Positions 26,470 through 35,068 of a stretch of 64,000 bases of DNA are shown here, one piece after another. Position numbers and translations under genes: made by a program. The notes under the pieces are model-generated. The model did no database searches, was not told the origin of the DNA, and was given only the letters and a program-made list of their open reading frames with translations. The first letter of the stretch is position 1. Each line of letters opens with the position of its first letter. This DNA comes from Clostridiales bacterium (lineage in GTDB: Bacteria; Bacillota; Clostridia; Lachnospirales; Lachnospiraceae). The stretch covers positions 124,001 through 188,000 of the forward strand of contig JAHAJA010000006.1 of assembly GCA_018372435.1 (NCBI GenBank). Direction: 5' to 3'.

Positions 26470-27414
26470 TTAATCATGTAGTGCACATTCATCAATTCTA
26501 CGAACTACACTATTAGTATATGCAGTGAAATATTTGAGCCAGAAACCATAAGCAGTAGGATTAAAACTCTCAAAATCTACTCCTAATAGTATATATCCTT
26601 CTTCTTTTAATTTTGTAATAGTAAAATTCAATAAATTCTGATAGATACTTTTTCCACGATATTCATGAAGGCAGAAAGCTCCACAAATATTACACATATC
26701 ATCGACTTCGGTAACAAAATTTTCGCCATCGTTGGTTACTTCTATGAATGCAATCAGTTTCTCGCTATCCTTGGCAATAAACAGCCTGGAGTTACGTTCC
26801 TCTGCGCGAGCTAACCAACCTTCAAACTCCTCGAAAGAAGAATGCATAAAACATGGACTATTTCCCATATGTTCCGACTGCAATTGGCGTAAGTTTCTAA
26901 TTCTCATTACGTCTGTTTTAGCCAGTTCTTCAAAATATATTCCATCACACGACGGACACTCGAAGCTGATCATTGGCCTTATGGCATCCATACACCGAAG
27001 ACCAAATCCATATGTGAAAAATGCATTTATTGACTCCTCATCGTGTGCATAATGTCCTATTGCATGGTATGTAATATTCCGCTTTACCCATTTTTCTGCA
27101 GCTGCTTGATACATCTTTTGATAAATTAATCTTCTATTTTCTTTTACAGCACCATGGGCATGAATAGGTGAGAACGTTCCCTTGGAATTTGAACCAAAAG
27201 CATTGTCCCAGGGGTCATAACAGCATAGAAAACCTATTAATCGATCTTCATCAAATGCTGCAACGCCAAGTTCATTACTCGCAAAATACTCTAAATCTGG
27301 AAGTCCCCCTATGCTAGGTAAAGATTGAACATGTTCTCGCTCTTCATTATAATTCGCAACAGCAATTAGCTTTGCTCTTTCTATATGGTTCTTATCAAAA
27401 TTTATAATTTTCAT
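26470..27414 (-). CDS. Double-GNAT acetyltransferase preceded by a leader peptide
   Basis: A 314-residue protein with two GNAT-like halves. The second half has the acetyl-CoA pattern 'CNICGAFCLHEYRGKSIYQNLLNFTI' followed by 'GVDFESFNPTAYGFWLKYFTAY'. The first half ('LGVAAFDEDRLIGFLCCY') is less typical and may be structural. GGAGG lies 6 nt before the ATG but is locked in a 6-bp hairpin. An 18-codon leader ORF with its own ribosome site ends just upstream. This layout is that of translational attenuation of inducible resistance genes, but the substrate is unknown. Confidence 0.85.
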   Translation of the reverse strand: MKIINFDKNHIERAKLIAVANYNEEREHVQSLPSIGGLPDLEYFASNELGVAAFDEDRLIGFLCCYDPWDNAFGSNSKGTFSPIHAHGAVKENRRLIYQKMYQAAAEKWVKRNITYHAIGHYAHDEESINAFFTYGFGLRCMDAIRPMISFECPSCDGIYFEELAKTDVMRIRNLRQLQSEHMGNSPCFMHSSFEEFEGWLARAEERNSRLFIAKDSEKLIAFIEVTNDGENFVTEVDDMCNICGAFCLHEYRGKSIYQNLLNFTITKLKEEGYILLGVDFESFNPTAYGFWLKYFTAYTNSVVRRIDECALHD

Positions 27415-27462
27415 ATAAATCCTCCATTCAAATGTGGAGGGTCTATTTTACGTGAGCCCTCC
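27415..27462 (-). promoter_or_regulatory. Switching hairpins that sequester a Shine-Dalgarno
   Basis: On the minus strand CCCTCC (27436-27441) can pair with the GNAT Shine-Dalgarno GGAGG (27421-27425, CCTCCA/TGGAGG stem) or with an upstream GGAGGG (27457-27462) inside the leader ORF. The two pairings exclude each other. Confidence 0.6.
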
Positions 27463-27499
27463 TTACACGTCCTTTGTTAGTAGCATTTATATTCATCAT
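27443..27499 (-). CDS. Leader peptide MMNINATNKGRVRRAHVK
   Basis: An 18-codon ORF with AAAGGAG 8 nt before its ATG and a TAG stop 29 nt upstream of the GNAT start. The RVR triplet is an Arg-X-Arg pattern of the kind that promotes macrolide-dependent ribosome arrest in some Erm leaders. Size, ribosome site and position are the evidence; expression is not shown. Confidence 0.55.
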   Translation of the reverse strand: MMNINATNKGRVRRAHVK

Positions 27500-27516
27500 C
27501 GCACTCGCTCCTTTCC

Positions 27517-27747
27517 TCAATATTTGTCATAACGCATAATCGTGCCATCAATACTGGCGTTTATGTACCAAAAATTTGAATCTCTATATTCATCCATTAG
27601 TGCTTTGAATTTATCACTATCTCCACCATTATCAGGATGATATATCTTGGCAAGCTCTCTGAACTTCTTTTTTACTTCAGAAGTTTCTGTAATTGGTAGC
27701 CCCAGTTGTGTAAGTATTTCTGAATCAACTATATACTTATCTGTCAA
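27517..27747 (-). CDS. Minimal J-domain protein
   Basis: A 76-residue protein that is essentially one J-domain: 'QLGLPITETSEVKKKFRELAKIYHPDNGGDSDKFKALMDEY', with the HPD motif at about residues 37-39 needed to stimulate a DnaK ATPase. It begins at a TTG that overlaps the upstream TGA stop (TTGA) and has AAGGTGG before it. It therefore seems translationally coupled to the helical protein encoded upstream. Its partner Hsp70 is not in the window. Confidence 0.75.
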   Translation of the reverse strand: MTDKYIVDSEILTQLGLPITETSEVKKKFRELAKIYHPDNGGDSDKFKALMDEYRDSNFWYINASIDGTIMRYDKY

Positions 27748-28043
27748 TCCACCTTCTTTGTAGCACCAATAGTATACATGATAAAAGTAATCTTTAATAA
27801 CGTCCTTGAACTCATCTTTAGTCTTAATGCAAGTTGATTGATTGTATATTTTACGGCTTTTGTACTTTCTCCCTTGAGGTCAAAGAATTTATCCCATACA
27901 AGCTTTATATTTTGGGACTCTCTAAAAGACTTCTTACTGTTTACCTGTAATTCCAAGCTATTTAGACGTACTTTCATTTCAATTTTCTTAAGTTCTCTTA
28001 ACTTTCGTTTGATCTCGTCATCATTTTTATAAGTTCGAGGCAC
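27744..28043 (-). CDS. Small helical protein coupled to a J-domain gene
   Basis: A 99-residue basic protein starting at a GTG with AGGTGG 7 nt before it. The N-terminus is strongly charged and helical ('EIKRKLRELKKIEMKVRL'), and the C-terminal 'YTINQLALRLKMSSRTLLKI' resembles a helix-turn-helix. The stop overlaps the J-domain start. I do not recognise the family. Confidence 0.55.
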   Translation of the reverse strand: MPRTYKNDDEIKRKLRELKKIEMKVRLNSLELQVNSKKSFRESQNIKLVWDKFFDLKGESTKAVKYTINQLALRLKMSSRTLLKITFIMYTIGATKKVD

Positions 28044-28132
28044 TTTACAACCACCTATCTCATTAAGAGAAATCTACTCAATTAGTTGTATTACAAGCAG
28101 ATCACTTATAAGACTAACCAATCAACTATACG

Positions 28133-28579
28133 TCACCATGATAATTTCTTAGTAAAGCAAATTATCCGATTTACCTCATCAAAACCTATTCCTAAATGGA
28201 ATTTCAAACTTGTTTCATTAGAGAGTTCACAATCACTAGCAAATTCTTCACACCCTTTTTCCTTAGCCCAGTTTTCACATTCGTTGCATAACAACTTAGC
28301 TATACCTTGTTTTCTGTATTCTTGTTCTACATAGATACCTTCGAGATATCCTACAGGACTTGAGCACGTTCCTTCCACATAATCGTTTCTTAATCTACAT
28401 TGTGCTACTGCTACAGGAAGTTCACCGGAATACGCCAAAAAAATTGAAGACTCATCAGAAGCTATATCCTCCTCAAACTCTTGTTGAAGTTCCTCAAGAT
28501 TATGATCTTCCCACATACGAATAAATAACTCCGTTACAATTTTGCTTTCACTTAAAATGGCTTTATGTATCTTAATCAT
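28133..28579 (-). CDS. AAC(6')-type GNAT acetyltransferase
   Basis: A 148-residue enzyme that closely follows the aminoglycoside 6'-N-acetyltransferase pattern: 'VTELFIRMWEDHNLEELQQEF', 'GYLEGIYVEQEYRKQGIAKLL' (acetyl-CoA loop), 'ECENWAKEKGCEEFASDCELSNETSLKFHLGIGFDEVNRIICF'. Members of this group acetylate aminoglycosides, and close chromosomal relatives vary in activity. GGAGAAACG lies before the ATG. Resistance is a prediction only. Confidence 0.82.
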   Translation of the reverse strand: MIKIHKAILSESKIVTELFIRMWEDHNLEELQQEFEEDIASDESSIFLAYSGELPVAVAQCRLRNDYVEGTCSSPVGYLEGIYVEQEYRKQGIAKLLCNECENWAKEKGCEEFASDCELSNETSLKFHLGIGFDEVNRIICFTKKLSW

Positions 28580-28945
28580 TTTACGTTTCTCCTTCTCTTA
28601 CTGTTACTTTGCAACAACTTCCTCATTAAATGAGTATGCTGTATTTAACTGCCTATACACTCATTCAATGTAATTATAATATATCCCTTTATTAGTTTAC
28701 TAATTATACCATTTATGTAATAAAAAAAATAGTTTTAGTTGGAAATAAATAAAACTACCTTACATTTGGCGTTTCAAATTATTGTTATAATAAAGCAATC
28801 ATTAAGAACTACCAAGAAATATATATGGATTAATTAATTATATAAATCGTAATTGAAAATCTTTAAATAAAAAATCTTTCGTCCTCGGCAATTTACCAAG
28901 GAGACGAAAGACTTTCTCTTTAAGCTGTAAAATTTCACTCAATTA
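28580..28945. other. Gap with the gapN terminator
   Basis: The 366 bp carry the promoter side of the AAC(6')-like gene and, at 28873-28913, an imperfect hairpin CTTTCGTC...GACGAAAG followed by a T-run on the minus strand, which ends gapN. No gene seen. Confidence 0.65.
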
Positions 28946-30409
28946 TCAAATATGCAAATTAACAATCGTTGCTTTTGGTCTTGACATAGATTCAATCGAA
29001 TACTTAATACCTTGTGTTCCCATACCGGACGACTTAACACCTAGGAAAGGGAAGTGATCTGGACCACGCTCTGTTTTGTTATTGATCTGAACAGTACCTA
29101 CATCTAGACTATCTGCTATGAAGAAAGCATCGTTAATATTCTGTGTAAATACAGAACTTTGTAGACCATATTCAGAAGCATTTGCGATCTCAATTGCTTC
29201 TTCTTTACTAGTAACTCGAATAACTGGTACAACAGGCCCGAATGGTTCCTCCCAAGCTAATCTCATATCTCTAGTAACATTATCAAATAGTGTTGGCTCA
29301 ATAAGGTTACCTTCGCGGTTACCTCCAAGTACTAGAGAAGCTCCTTTATCTTTTGCATCTGCAATAAGTTCCATAACAAAATCAGCTGCTTTGCTACTAA
29401 TTAATGGAACAACATCTAGTTGATCGCGCTCTAACGGATTGCCTATTTTTAATTGACTTATTTTTTCTTTTAGCTTTGCAATAAGTTCATCTGCAACACT
29501 ATCCATTACGATAATTCTCTTTACAGCGGTACATCTTTGACCTGAATAAGAATATGCTCCAGCAACTATTTGCGTCGCAGTCATTTCTAGATCTGCATCC
29601 TCCAAAACGATTGCCGCGTCTTTACCACCTAACTCCATAAGTAATGGAACCATTTTCGTGATACCAGATATCCTTTGACCAACTTCTGTACTACCTGTAA
29701 AGTTAATAAAATTGATATCTTTGTGGGTCGTTATATAGTCGCCAATCTCGCTACCTTTACCTGTAACAGTGTTAAGCACACCATCGGGAACTCCAGCCAT
29801 TTGGAAAATACGTGCTAGATATAAACCACTTAAACTTCCTTGGGTTGCAGGCTTTAGTACAACGGTATTACCAATGATAAGAGCAGGTGCAATTTTAGAT
29901 GCTGCTAAGTTAACAGGATAATTGAATGGTGAAATTGCAAGGATTACACCTAGAGGTTCTCTTTTTACAACAGAAACTTTATTATTCTTAAATCCTGGGA
30001 AACTATCACCTGGAATACTTTCTCCTGATACACTCTTTCCACTATCAGCAGAGAAACGAATAAAATCTGCTGTTCTTGAAATTTCAGAATGGGCACTTTT
30101 GATATCCTTACCGATTTCTAACATCATTAACTCGGCTAATTCGTCTGTATGTTTAATAAGCAGATCCGCTGCCTTATATAAGATTTCAGCTCTTTCATTT
30201 ACAGATATATGTTTCCATTTTTTTTGAGCTTCTTTTGCCGATGCAATTGTCTTATCAACTTCAGCGGAAGTCATTGCTGGTACACTTCCTACCAGACGCT
30301 GATCAAGTGGTGAGTAGATATCAATAAACTTGTTACTTTCACTTGTTAACCAAACACCGTTGTTTAGATTTCTATACTTATTCTCTGAATTTTTTATTAT
30401 TTCAAACAT
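28946..30409 (-). CDS. gapN: NADP-dependent non-phosphorylating glyceraldehyde-3-phosphate dehydrogenase
   Basis: A 487-residue aldehyde dehydrogenase. Catalytic Cys lies in 'YSYSGQRCTAVKR', the general base Glu in 'LLMELGGKDAAIVLEDADL'. 'TVQINNKTERGPDHFPFLGVKSSGMGTQGIKYSIESM' is the GapN substrate signature. It oxidises glyceraldehyde-3-phosphate to 3-phosphoglycerate and yields NADPH without ATP. Several anaerobic Clostridia use it as their NADPH source. It stands alone, with a terminator behind it. Confidence 0.93.
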   Translation of the reverse strand: MFEIIKNSENKYRNLNNGVWLTSESNKFIDIYSPLDQRLVGSVPAMTSAEVDKTIASAKEAQKKWKHISVNERAEILYKAADLLIKHTDELAELMMLEIGKDIKSAHSEISRTADFIRFSADSGKSVSGESIPGDSFPGFKNNKVSVVKREPLGVILAISPFNYPVNLAASKIAPALIIGNTVVLKPATQGSLSGLYLARIFQMAGVPDGVLNTVTGKGSEIGDYITTHKDINFINFTGSTEVGQRISGITKMVPLLMELGGKDAAIVLEDADLEMTATQIVAGAYSYSGQRCTAVKRIIVMDSVADELIAKLKEKISQLKIGNPLERDQLDVVPLISSKAADFVMELIADAKDKGASLVLGGNREGNLIEPTLFDNVTRDMRLAWEEPFGPVVPVIRVTSKEEAIEIANASEYGLQSSVFTQNINDAFFIADSLDVGTVQINNKTERGPDHFPFLGVKSSGMGTQGIKYSIESMSRPKATIVNLHI

Positions 30410-30701
30410 ATTATACCTCCAATCGGGATGTAATTAATTATGTGTATATAGTGTGTTACCCTTGCATAATAACACAAAGTCTATACGGACACAATAGTGT
30501 ATCGTCTGTGACTTTTGTATGAAGTCGCATACTATACCATAAGTATTAATATGTATTTATCTTAAAATTAAGTACAAATATTGAGAATACTGTTGTTAAG
30601 TAACAGTCAAAAAACAAGAAGTTACCTCTTCAGATAACTCCTCATTGTCTGTCTTTAACTGATTTTACGTAACATTTGTTGGTTGATAATAATAATAACC
30701 T

Positions 30702-30965
30702 CTATATACCTCTCTTAATAATTGATAATGCTTCGTTATAATCGTCAGTATGAACATATATTGTATATTCATATTCAAGTGAAAGGTTTTCACCAAATGT
30801 TCTAGTTCTTCCAACTGAACCTACCGAAAAAGGAGAAGGACTTTTTCGATTACGTGTTTTTACTAAATATTTTATATTACTGCTTGCTAATAAATTACGT
30901 AGTTCTGCCTGTTTTACAAGATCATATGTTATAATTAATTCCTTCCTGTTGAATATAGTAATCAC
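30702..30965 (-). CDS. Small conserved-looking protein, function unknown
   Basis: An 87-residue protein with a GTG start and AAGGAGG 8 nt before it. The layout 'ELIITYDLVKQAELRNLLASSNIKYLVK' and terminal 'YTIYVHTDDYNEALSIIKR' suggests a small alpha/beta ferredoxin-like fold such as DUF2007 signal-transducing proteins. The family match is uncertain. Confidence 0.65.
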   Translation of the reverse strand: MITIFNRKELIITYDLVKQAELRNLLASSNIKYLVKTRNRKSPSPFSVGSVGRTRTFGENLSLEYEYTIYVHTDDYNEALSIIKRGI

Positions 30966-31119
30966 TTACAAAACCTCCTTACATATCTATCTTTTCTTAA
31001 GACCACACCATAAATTACCATCTATTAATATGTAGTTTTAACAACATGTATCTTTTTTATTTAATTCTAGCGTAATGCCATGATTAGTCAAATCCCCTAT
31101 GTAATTAGTGTGTATATAA

Positions 31120-31467
31120 CTACTTATTAAAACTTCTCAGATATACGATATTTCTGTCTGGATCATAGAAGCTCATATTGATTGCCCCCCAAGGACGAGA
31201 TGTTGGTTTCTCTATAATGTCTACTCCCAGTTTAACTAGTTTATCATATTCCTTATTAATATCATCTACAGTAAATGCCAAACATATATTTTGATTCGTA
31301 TTATTTTTTACTGATCCATCATTATACACAGTGAGCATAGTTTCTTCTGATATAATTGTTTGATGAATGTCATCATTACTTCCATTCTCGGTTTGTAACA
31401 ACGTTTTATAAAAATTCGCGAGTGTAATTACATTGTTTGTTAATAGGCTTACTTCACCAATCCTCAT
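31120..31467 (-). CDS. VOC/glyoxalase-fold protein
   Basis: A 115-residue protein: 'IGEVSLLTNNVITLANFYKTLL' opens the first module and 'NMSFYDPDRNIVYLRSF' closes the second. The 'WGAINMSFYDPDRN' segment is typical of this superfamily. The ATG at 31467 is preferred, with GGAGG before it. Substrate unknown; a catalytic metal site is not obvious since the last position is Tyr/Leu rather than Glu. Confidence 0.8.
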   Translation of the reverse strand: MRIGEVSLLTNNVITLANFYKTLLQTENGSNDDIHQTIISEETMLTVYNDGSVKNNTNQNICLAFTVDDINKEYDKLVKLGVDIIEKPTSRPWGAINMSFYDPDRNIVYLRSFNK

Positions 31468-31598
31468 CAAGACACCTCCATTTAATTCATTGTATCCCAT
31501 ATAATTACAAATATCAATATCATCTCTTCTATTTTGCTTGGACCAAAATAATAGCTTATTAGTAAAATTAAAACCAAGCACACTAACTTATTCAATAA

Positions 31599-31626
31599 TA
31601 CCCGACCGAATTACTCGGTCGGGCAA
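31599..31626 (-). terminator. Terminator of the DUF2798 gene
   Basis: CCCGACCGA and TCGGTCGGG form a perfect 9-bp stem with a 5-nt loop, followed by TATTATT on the minus strand. Confidence 0.85.
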
Positions 31627-31635
31627 CTAAGTTCC

Positions 31636-32097
31636 TTACTTCTCTGGAAACATGTGTCTGAATAGTAATCTGACAAAAGGGCCTGCAAAAAAGATTTGCC
31701 AACACAATGCCATTGGAAAATTCAATGCAGTTGTTTGTACCCAATTAGCAATTAATTGTGAATTAAATCCTTTAAACAAAACAGTTGCAACAAAACTCAT
31801 CATTGGGCACATGAGACACACAGTTATAGAGGAAATTGCAAGAATTACATAAATCATCTTGTCCTTACCTGGTGTCACCAGTCGAAAAGCAAGTCTTTTT
31901 GCTAATGGTCCTGCAACGAGCATCTCTAGTATAAAACCAACAATACCCATAAGGATTAATTCACCAAATGCTAGTACAAATACCTCATTCTTTACCCCTC
32001 CCTTGTCTATTGCAATGTTGTATACCACCATCGCATACACCATTACGATTACCATCATAATCGTAAATATAACATCCTGTAATTTTGTCTTTGGCAT
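31636..32097 (-). CDS. DUF2798 membrane protein behind an attenuator
   Basis: A 153-residue protein with four membrane helices. The paired units 'FTIMMVIVMVYAMVVYN' and 'LNFPMALCWQIFFAGPFVRLLF' fit DUF2798. GGAGG lies before the ATG at 32097. A hairpin-plus-T-tract sits 31 nt further upstream and a promoter lies beyond that, so the gene is probably controlled by transcription attenuation. Function of the family is unknown. Confidence 0.82.
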   Translation of the reverse strand: MPKTKLQDVIFTIMMVIVMVYAMVVYNIAIDKGGVKNEVFVLAFGELILMGIVGFILEMLVAGPLAKRLAFRLVTPGKDKMIYVILAISSITVCLMCPMMSFVATVLFKGFNSQLIANWVQTTALNFPMALCWQIFFAGPFVRLLFRHMFPEK

Positions 32098-32127
32098 TCC
32101 TATAGTCCTCCATCTCTTTTTTGACAA

Positions 32128-32189
32128 CAAAAAAAGTGAGACTACGCCTTGTAATAACTTTCATTACGATTATAAGCGTATAATCTCAC
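32128..32189 (-). terminator. Candidate attenuator before the DUF2798 gene
   Basis: GTGAGATTATACGC pairs imperfectly with GCGTAGTCTCAC, followed by eight T on the minus strand. It lies between the promoter (32236-32264) and the start codon. A 19-codon frame (MKMVVRLYAYNRNESYYKA) overlaps the first arm but lacks a strong ribosome site. Confidence 0.6.
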
Positions 32190-32235
32190 TACCATTTTCA
32201 TCTGCTGCCGATATTTAATTTTCTATTACTAATAT

Positions 32236-32264
32236 ATTATACGTATTAAAATAGCTGTGTGTAA
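32236..32264 (-). promoter_or_regulatory. Promoter of the DUF2798 gene
   Basis: TTACAC, a 17-bp spacer and TATAAT on the minus strand. Transcripts starting here must pass the hairpin at 32128-32189. Confidence 0.55.
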
Positions 32265-32468
32265 GTGTTTTTTTATTTTTCTACAAAATCATGGATTATT
32301 CTATAATATGAGTGTAATTTATAAGCATATTATACAATTTCATAAATAATTTATAGAGATATGATCATAATCCTTAATTTCATGGTTTATTTAATGAAGA
32401 TGATCCGTTTGTAGTGTTATATCGTTTATGTCAATTAATCTCATCTTTATAATCAAACAATATTCTAT

Positions 32469-33032
32469 CTAAACTGGGAGATACCAATAGGACTGCATTA
32501 GGTAATAATAAGTTTTTGCACCTTTAGGCATTTGCTCAATTGCATTAATAACGTTGTAATAATCCCCTACACCCATTGCTAAAAATACTGTTCCAAACAA
32601 ACCGAGAAAGATGTATTCTGGTAAAAAAACAAAAATCATAAAAGGAATAAATCCTAATATAATATCCGGTAGTAGATTCATTAAAATAAAGCGGTGTTTA
32701 CTCATAGATTCTGTTCCATGAACTAAAAGAGAAAGTTTTTTCTTATTTATATAGATGGTAACATCGTCTTTAAAACATAGGGCACGTATAAGTTCCCGTG
32801 GAAATATCGCAAGTAGAGAACATAATAGTCCTAGTACCACACCTGAATCTGGATTTTTTCCATGAATTACAATATACGGGCATATCAAAAAAATGAGAAT
32901 AGAGCCTTTAGTTAATATAAATTTCTGCATTTCTTTAACATCAAATTCTTTAAAGGGTGTTGCTCCAGGCATATGTTCTTTATATGGTAATGTAGTTGGA
33001 TCTCCATTGTAATTTTTAAAATGTAATTTCAA
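32469..33032 (-). CDS. DUF3267-like membrane protein without the zincin motif
   Basis: A 187-residue protein with about four membrane helices. The fold and position of 'FPRELIRALCFKDD' match DUF3267 putative zinc proteases, whose motif is HExxH. Here both histidines are Arg, so it should not be a working metalloprotease. It follows the PHP gene by 4 nt on the same strand, which suggests one operon. Its role is unknown. Confidence 0.7.
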   Translation of the reverse strand: MKLHFKNYNGDPTTLPYKEHMPGATPFKEFDVKEMQKFILTKGSILIFLICPYIVIHGKNPDSGVVLGLLCSLLAIFPRELIRALCFKDDVTIYINKKKLSLLVHGTESMSKHRFILMNLLPDIILGFIPFMIFVFLPEYIFLGLFGTVFLAMGVGDYYNVINAIEQMPKGAKTYYYLMQSYWYLPV

Positions 33033-33036
33033 AATA

Positions 33037-33906
33037 TTATTCTCCTTGGTTCGCTAATTTAATATTTGTGTTAGTGGATAGCAAAAATTCAATATTATTA
33101 AGTACCTCAATAGATGTGTTCATCTCACCAATTTCGGTTTCTTCAAAGTCTCCATGGCAGTCAGATCCTGAAGTTATAATCTTATTGTTCTTACATATAT
33201 TCGTAAATAAGTTCTGCTGTTCTTTCGTGTGAGAGGGATAATAACATTCAACGCCATCAATTCCCAGTAAGAATAGATTATCGAGCGTCTCTTTTAACTT
33301 TTCAATAGTTAATGATTTAAAAACACGTCCTGGATGAGCTAGTATGGCCTTGCCGCCTGCTAAATGAATGTTCTTAATTACATCTTCGACCGATGGAAAC
33401 TTTGTCTTGTTATAAGCAGAACCATATTTGAAATAGAGTTTAAAGGAGTCCTCAAGTGTTGTTACAATACCTTTGTATTGAAAATAATGAAGTGCTTTCC
33501 AACCACCTTTTCTCCGATCGTATAAAAATCGGTCATACTCTTCTTGAGTGATTTCATTGTAATCTTTGGATAATCTCTTAATTAATTCAATATTTGTTTG
33601 CTCTAGTAAATCAGCATTACGATTAACAAATTGAATAAAATCATTATCATATAAATCAACATTATAAGCTAATATATGTATATTCGTACTACAATACATA
33701 GCATCTAATTCAAAACCAGGTATACAGGTGAATCCTTTTGGTTTATCGAGCCTCATAAGCTCTCTTGAACCATTTAGTTCATTGTGATCCGTAATAGCAA
33801 TTATATCAATTTGCTTAGATAAGGCTTTATCGATTATTTCTTGAGGTGTTAGTGTTCCATCAGAATAGTAAGAATGTATATGTAAATCGGCATACCTAGT
33901 AGTCAT
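33037..33906 (-). CDS. PHP-domain phosphoesterase
   Basis: A 289-residue protein of the PHP family: 'YADLHIHSYYSDGTLTPQEI' gives the two first metal-binding histidines and an Asp, 'AITDHNELNG' the next His, 'FTCIPGFELDA' the Glu, 'KAILAHPGRV' and 'ITSGSDCHGDF' the last ligands. The closest relatives act as 5'-3' exonucleases, nucleoside 3',5'-bisphosphate phosphatases or histidinol phosphatases. It is upstream of the DUF3267-like gene in the same direction. Confidence 0.9.
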   Translation of the reverse strand: MTTRYADLHIHSYYSDGTLTPQEIIDKALSKQIDIIAITDHNELNGSRELMRLDKPKGFTCIPGFELDAMYCSTNIHILAYNVDLYDNDFIQFVNRNADLLEQTNIELIKRLSKDYNEITQEEYDRFLYDRRKGGWKALHYFQYKGIVTTLEDSFKLYFKYGSAYNKTKFPSVEDVIKNIHLAGGKAILAHPGRVFKSLTIEKLKETLDNLFLLGIDGVECYYPSHTKEQQNLFTNICKNNKIITSGSDCHGDFEETEIGEMNTSIEVLNNIEFLLSTNTNIKLANQGE

Positions 33907-33995
33907 TATGCTTCCTCCAAGTAAGTTCTTTGATTATACAAATCAATTGTTATCACTAATACAGATATAGATGAAATAGATTATGGTTTTATATA

Positions 33996-34469
33996 TTATT
34001 CTCCCTCATAATAATCATAAGTAGAGTTGTTCTTATAAAAAGCGGGATCTTGATTATGTTTTATAATACCTATTTTATCCGAATCAGGGTAATGAATTAT
34101 ATCAGGTGAATTTGTCGTATCAACATCAAGATATTTAAGCATTGTATCCTTGGAGGTATTTGTTATTTTATGTACTCCATGTTTACCAGGTGGGCAAACA
34201 ATCGTATCACCAGCTTTAAGGGCTATTGAACCATCTTCTGTTCTTAGAATACCATTACCTTCTATTATGTAAAAGACTTCTGTATTTTCTTCATGATAGT
34301 GGTATGGATAATTGCTTTTCAGTGGTGGAATCTCGTAGAACGCTACATAGCATTGATTAATCTCAGAACTTGGTGTTACTTTCTTCTTGTAGTATTCATA
34401 AGGGTCATGAATATGTTTATGCGTAGGAGTAATTTCATTTTCGTTTATAACTATAATTTTGTCAGTCAT
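33996..34469 (-). CDS. Cupin-domain protein
   Basis: A 157-residue single cupin: 'YPYHYHEENTEVFYIIEGNGIL' supplies the HxH...E metal ligands and 'AGDTIVCPPGKHGVHKITN' the second motif. GGAGG precedes the ATG at 34469. Such proteins bind sugars or act as isomerases or dioxygenases. Substrate is not evident. Confidence 0.85.
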   Translation of the reverse strand: MTDKIIVINENEITPTHKHIHDPYEYYKKKVTPSSEINQCYVAFYEIPPLKSNYPYHYHEENTEVFYIIEGNGILRTEDGSIALKAGDTIVCPPGKHGVHKITNTSKDTMLKYLDVDTTNSPDIIHYPDSDKIGIIKHNQDPAFYKNNSTYDYYEGE

Positions 34470-34508
34470 ATTAATTCGCCTCCGTGAAATCAAAATTAAT
34501 AAACATAC

Positions 34509-34946
34509 TTAATTTTGTTGTGATTCAACCATCTTCATTTTGAAAATAACAAACTCTTTATAACCGGAATAGATTTCAATTGGGATATAGAGTAGAGCTA
34601 TTATTAATAGTGGTAAGATGGGATTATCTATACTACTAATTTTAATATTTAAGATAAAGAATACTAAAAAATAACACACTCGATATCTTATGTAACTAAA
34701 ATATTTAGCTGGAATAAAAGTCTCCTTTTTCTCTAGGAAACTCATGACACTTATCCAGATTATAAAAGCTAGAGACATTAGTATACTAAAGAAGTAATGA
34801 TTCATTCTAAAAATGTTCATTAACAAACCTACAATAGGAATAGAAAGAACAATAAAGGATGTGAAGATTCCTTGAAGAACTAATTGTTTTTTAAAGGTTT
34901 TCTCATTATAGATTTTTGTAATATCTCTATAATCTTGCAAATCCAT
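34509..34946 (-). CDS. Small membrane protein
   Basis: A 145-residue protein with a basic N-terminal cytosolic part and about four membrane helices ('LQGIFTSFIVLSIPIVGLLM', 'FFSILMSLAFIIWISVM', 'CYFLVFFILNI', 'PLLIIALLYIPIEIY'). I recognise no family. It lies downstream of the ABC-2 permease on the same strand. Confidence 0.65.
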   Translation of the reverse strand: MDLQDYRDITKIYNEKTFKKQLVLQGIFTSFIVLSIPIVGLLMNIFRMNHYFFSILMSLAFIIWISVMSFLEKKETFIPAKYFSYIRYRVCYFLVFFILNIKISSIDNPILPLLIIALLYIPIEIYSGYKEFVIFKMKMVESQQN

Positions 34947-35068
34947 AGTAAAAACTCCTCTCTAACAGAGCATAATACTCTCCCTAATATATTACAACTA
35001 TTCTATCTTAAAATCCATAATATTACAACACAATACATCTAAAAACAGGATTCCAATAACAGAATCAC

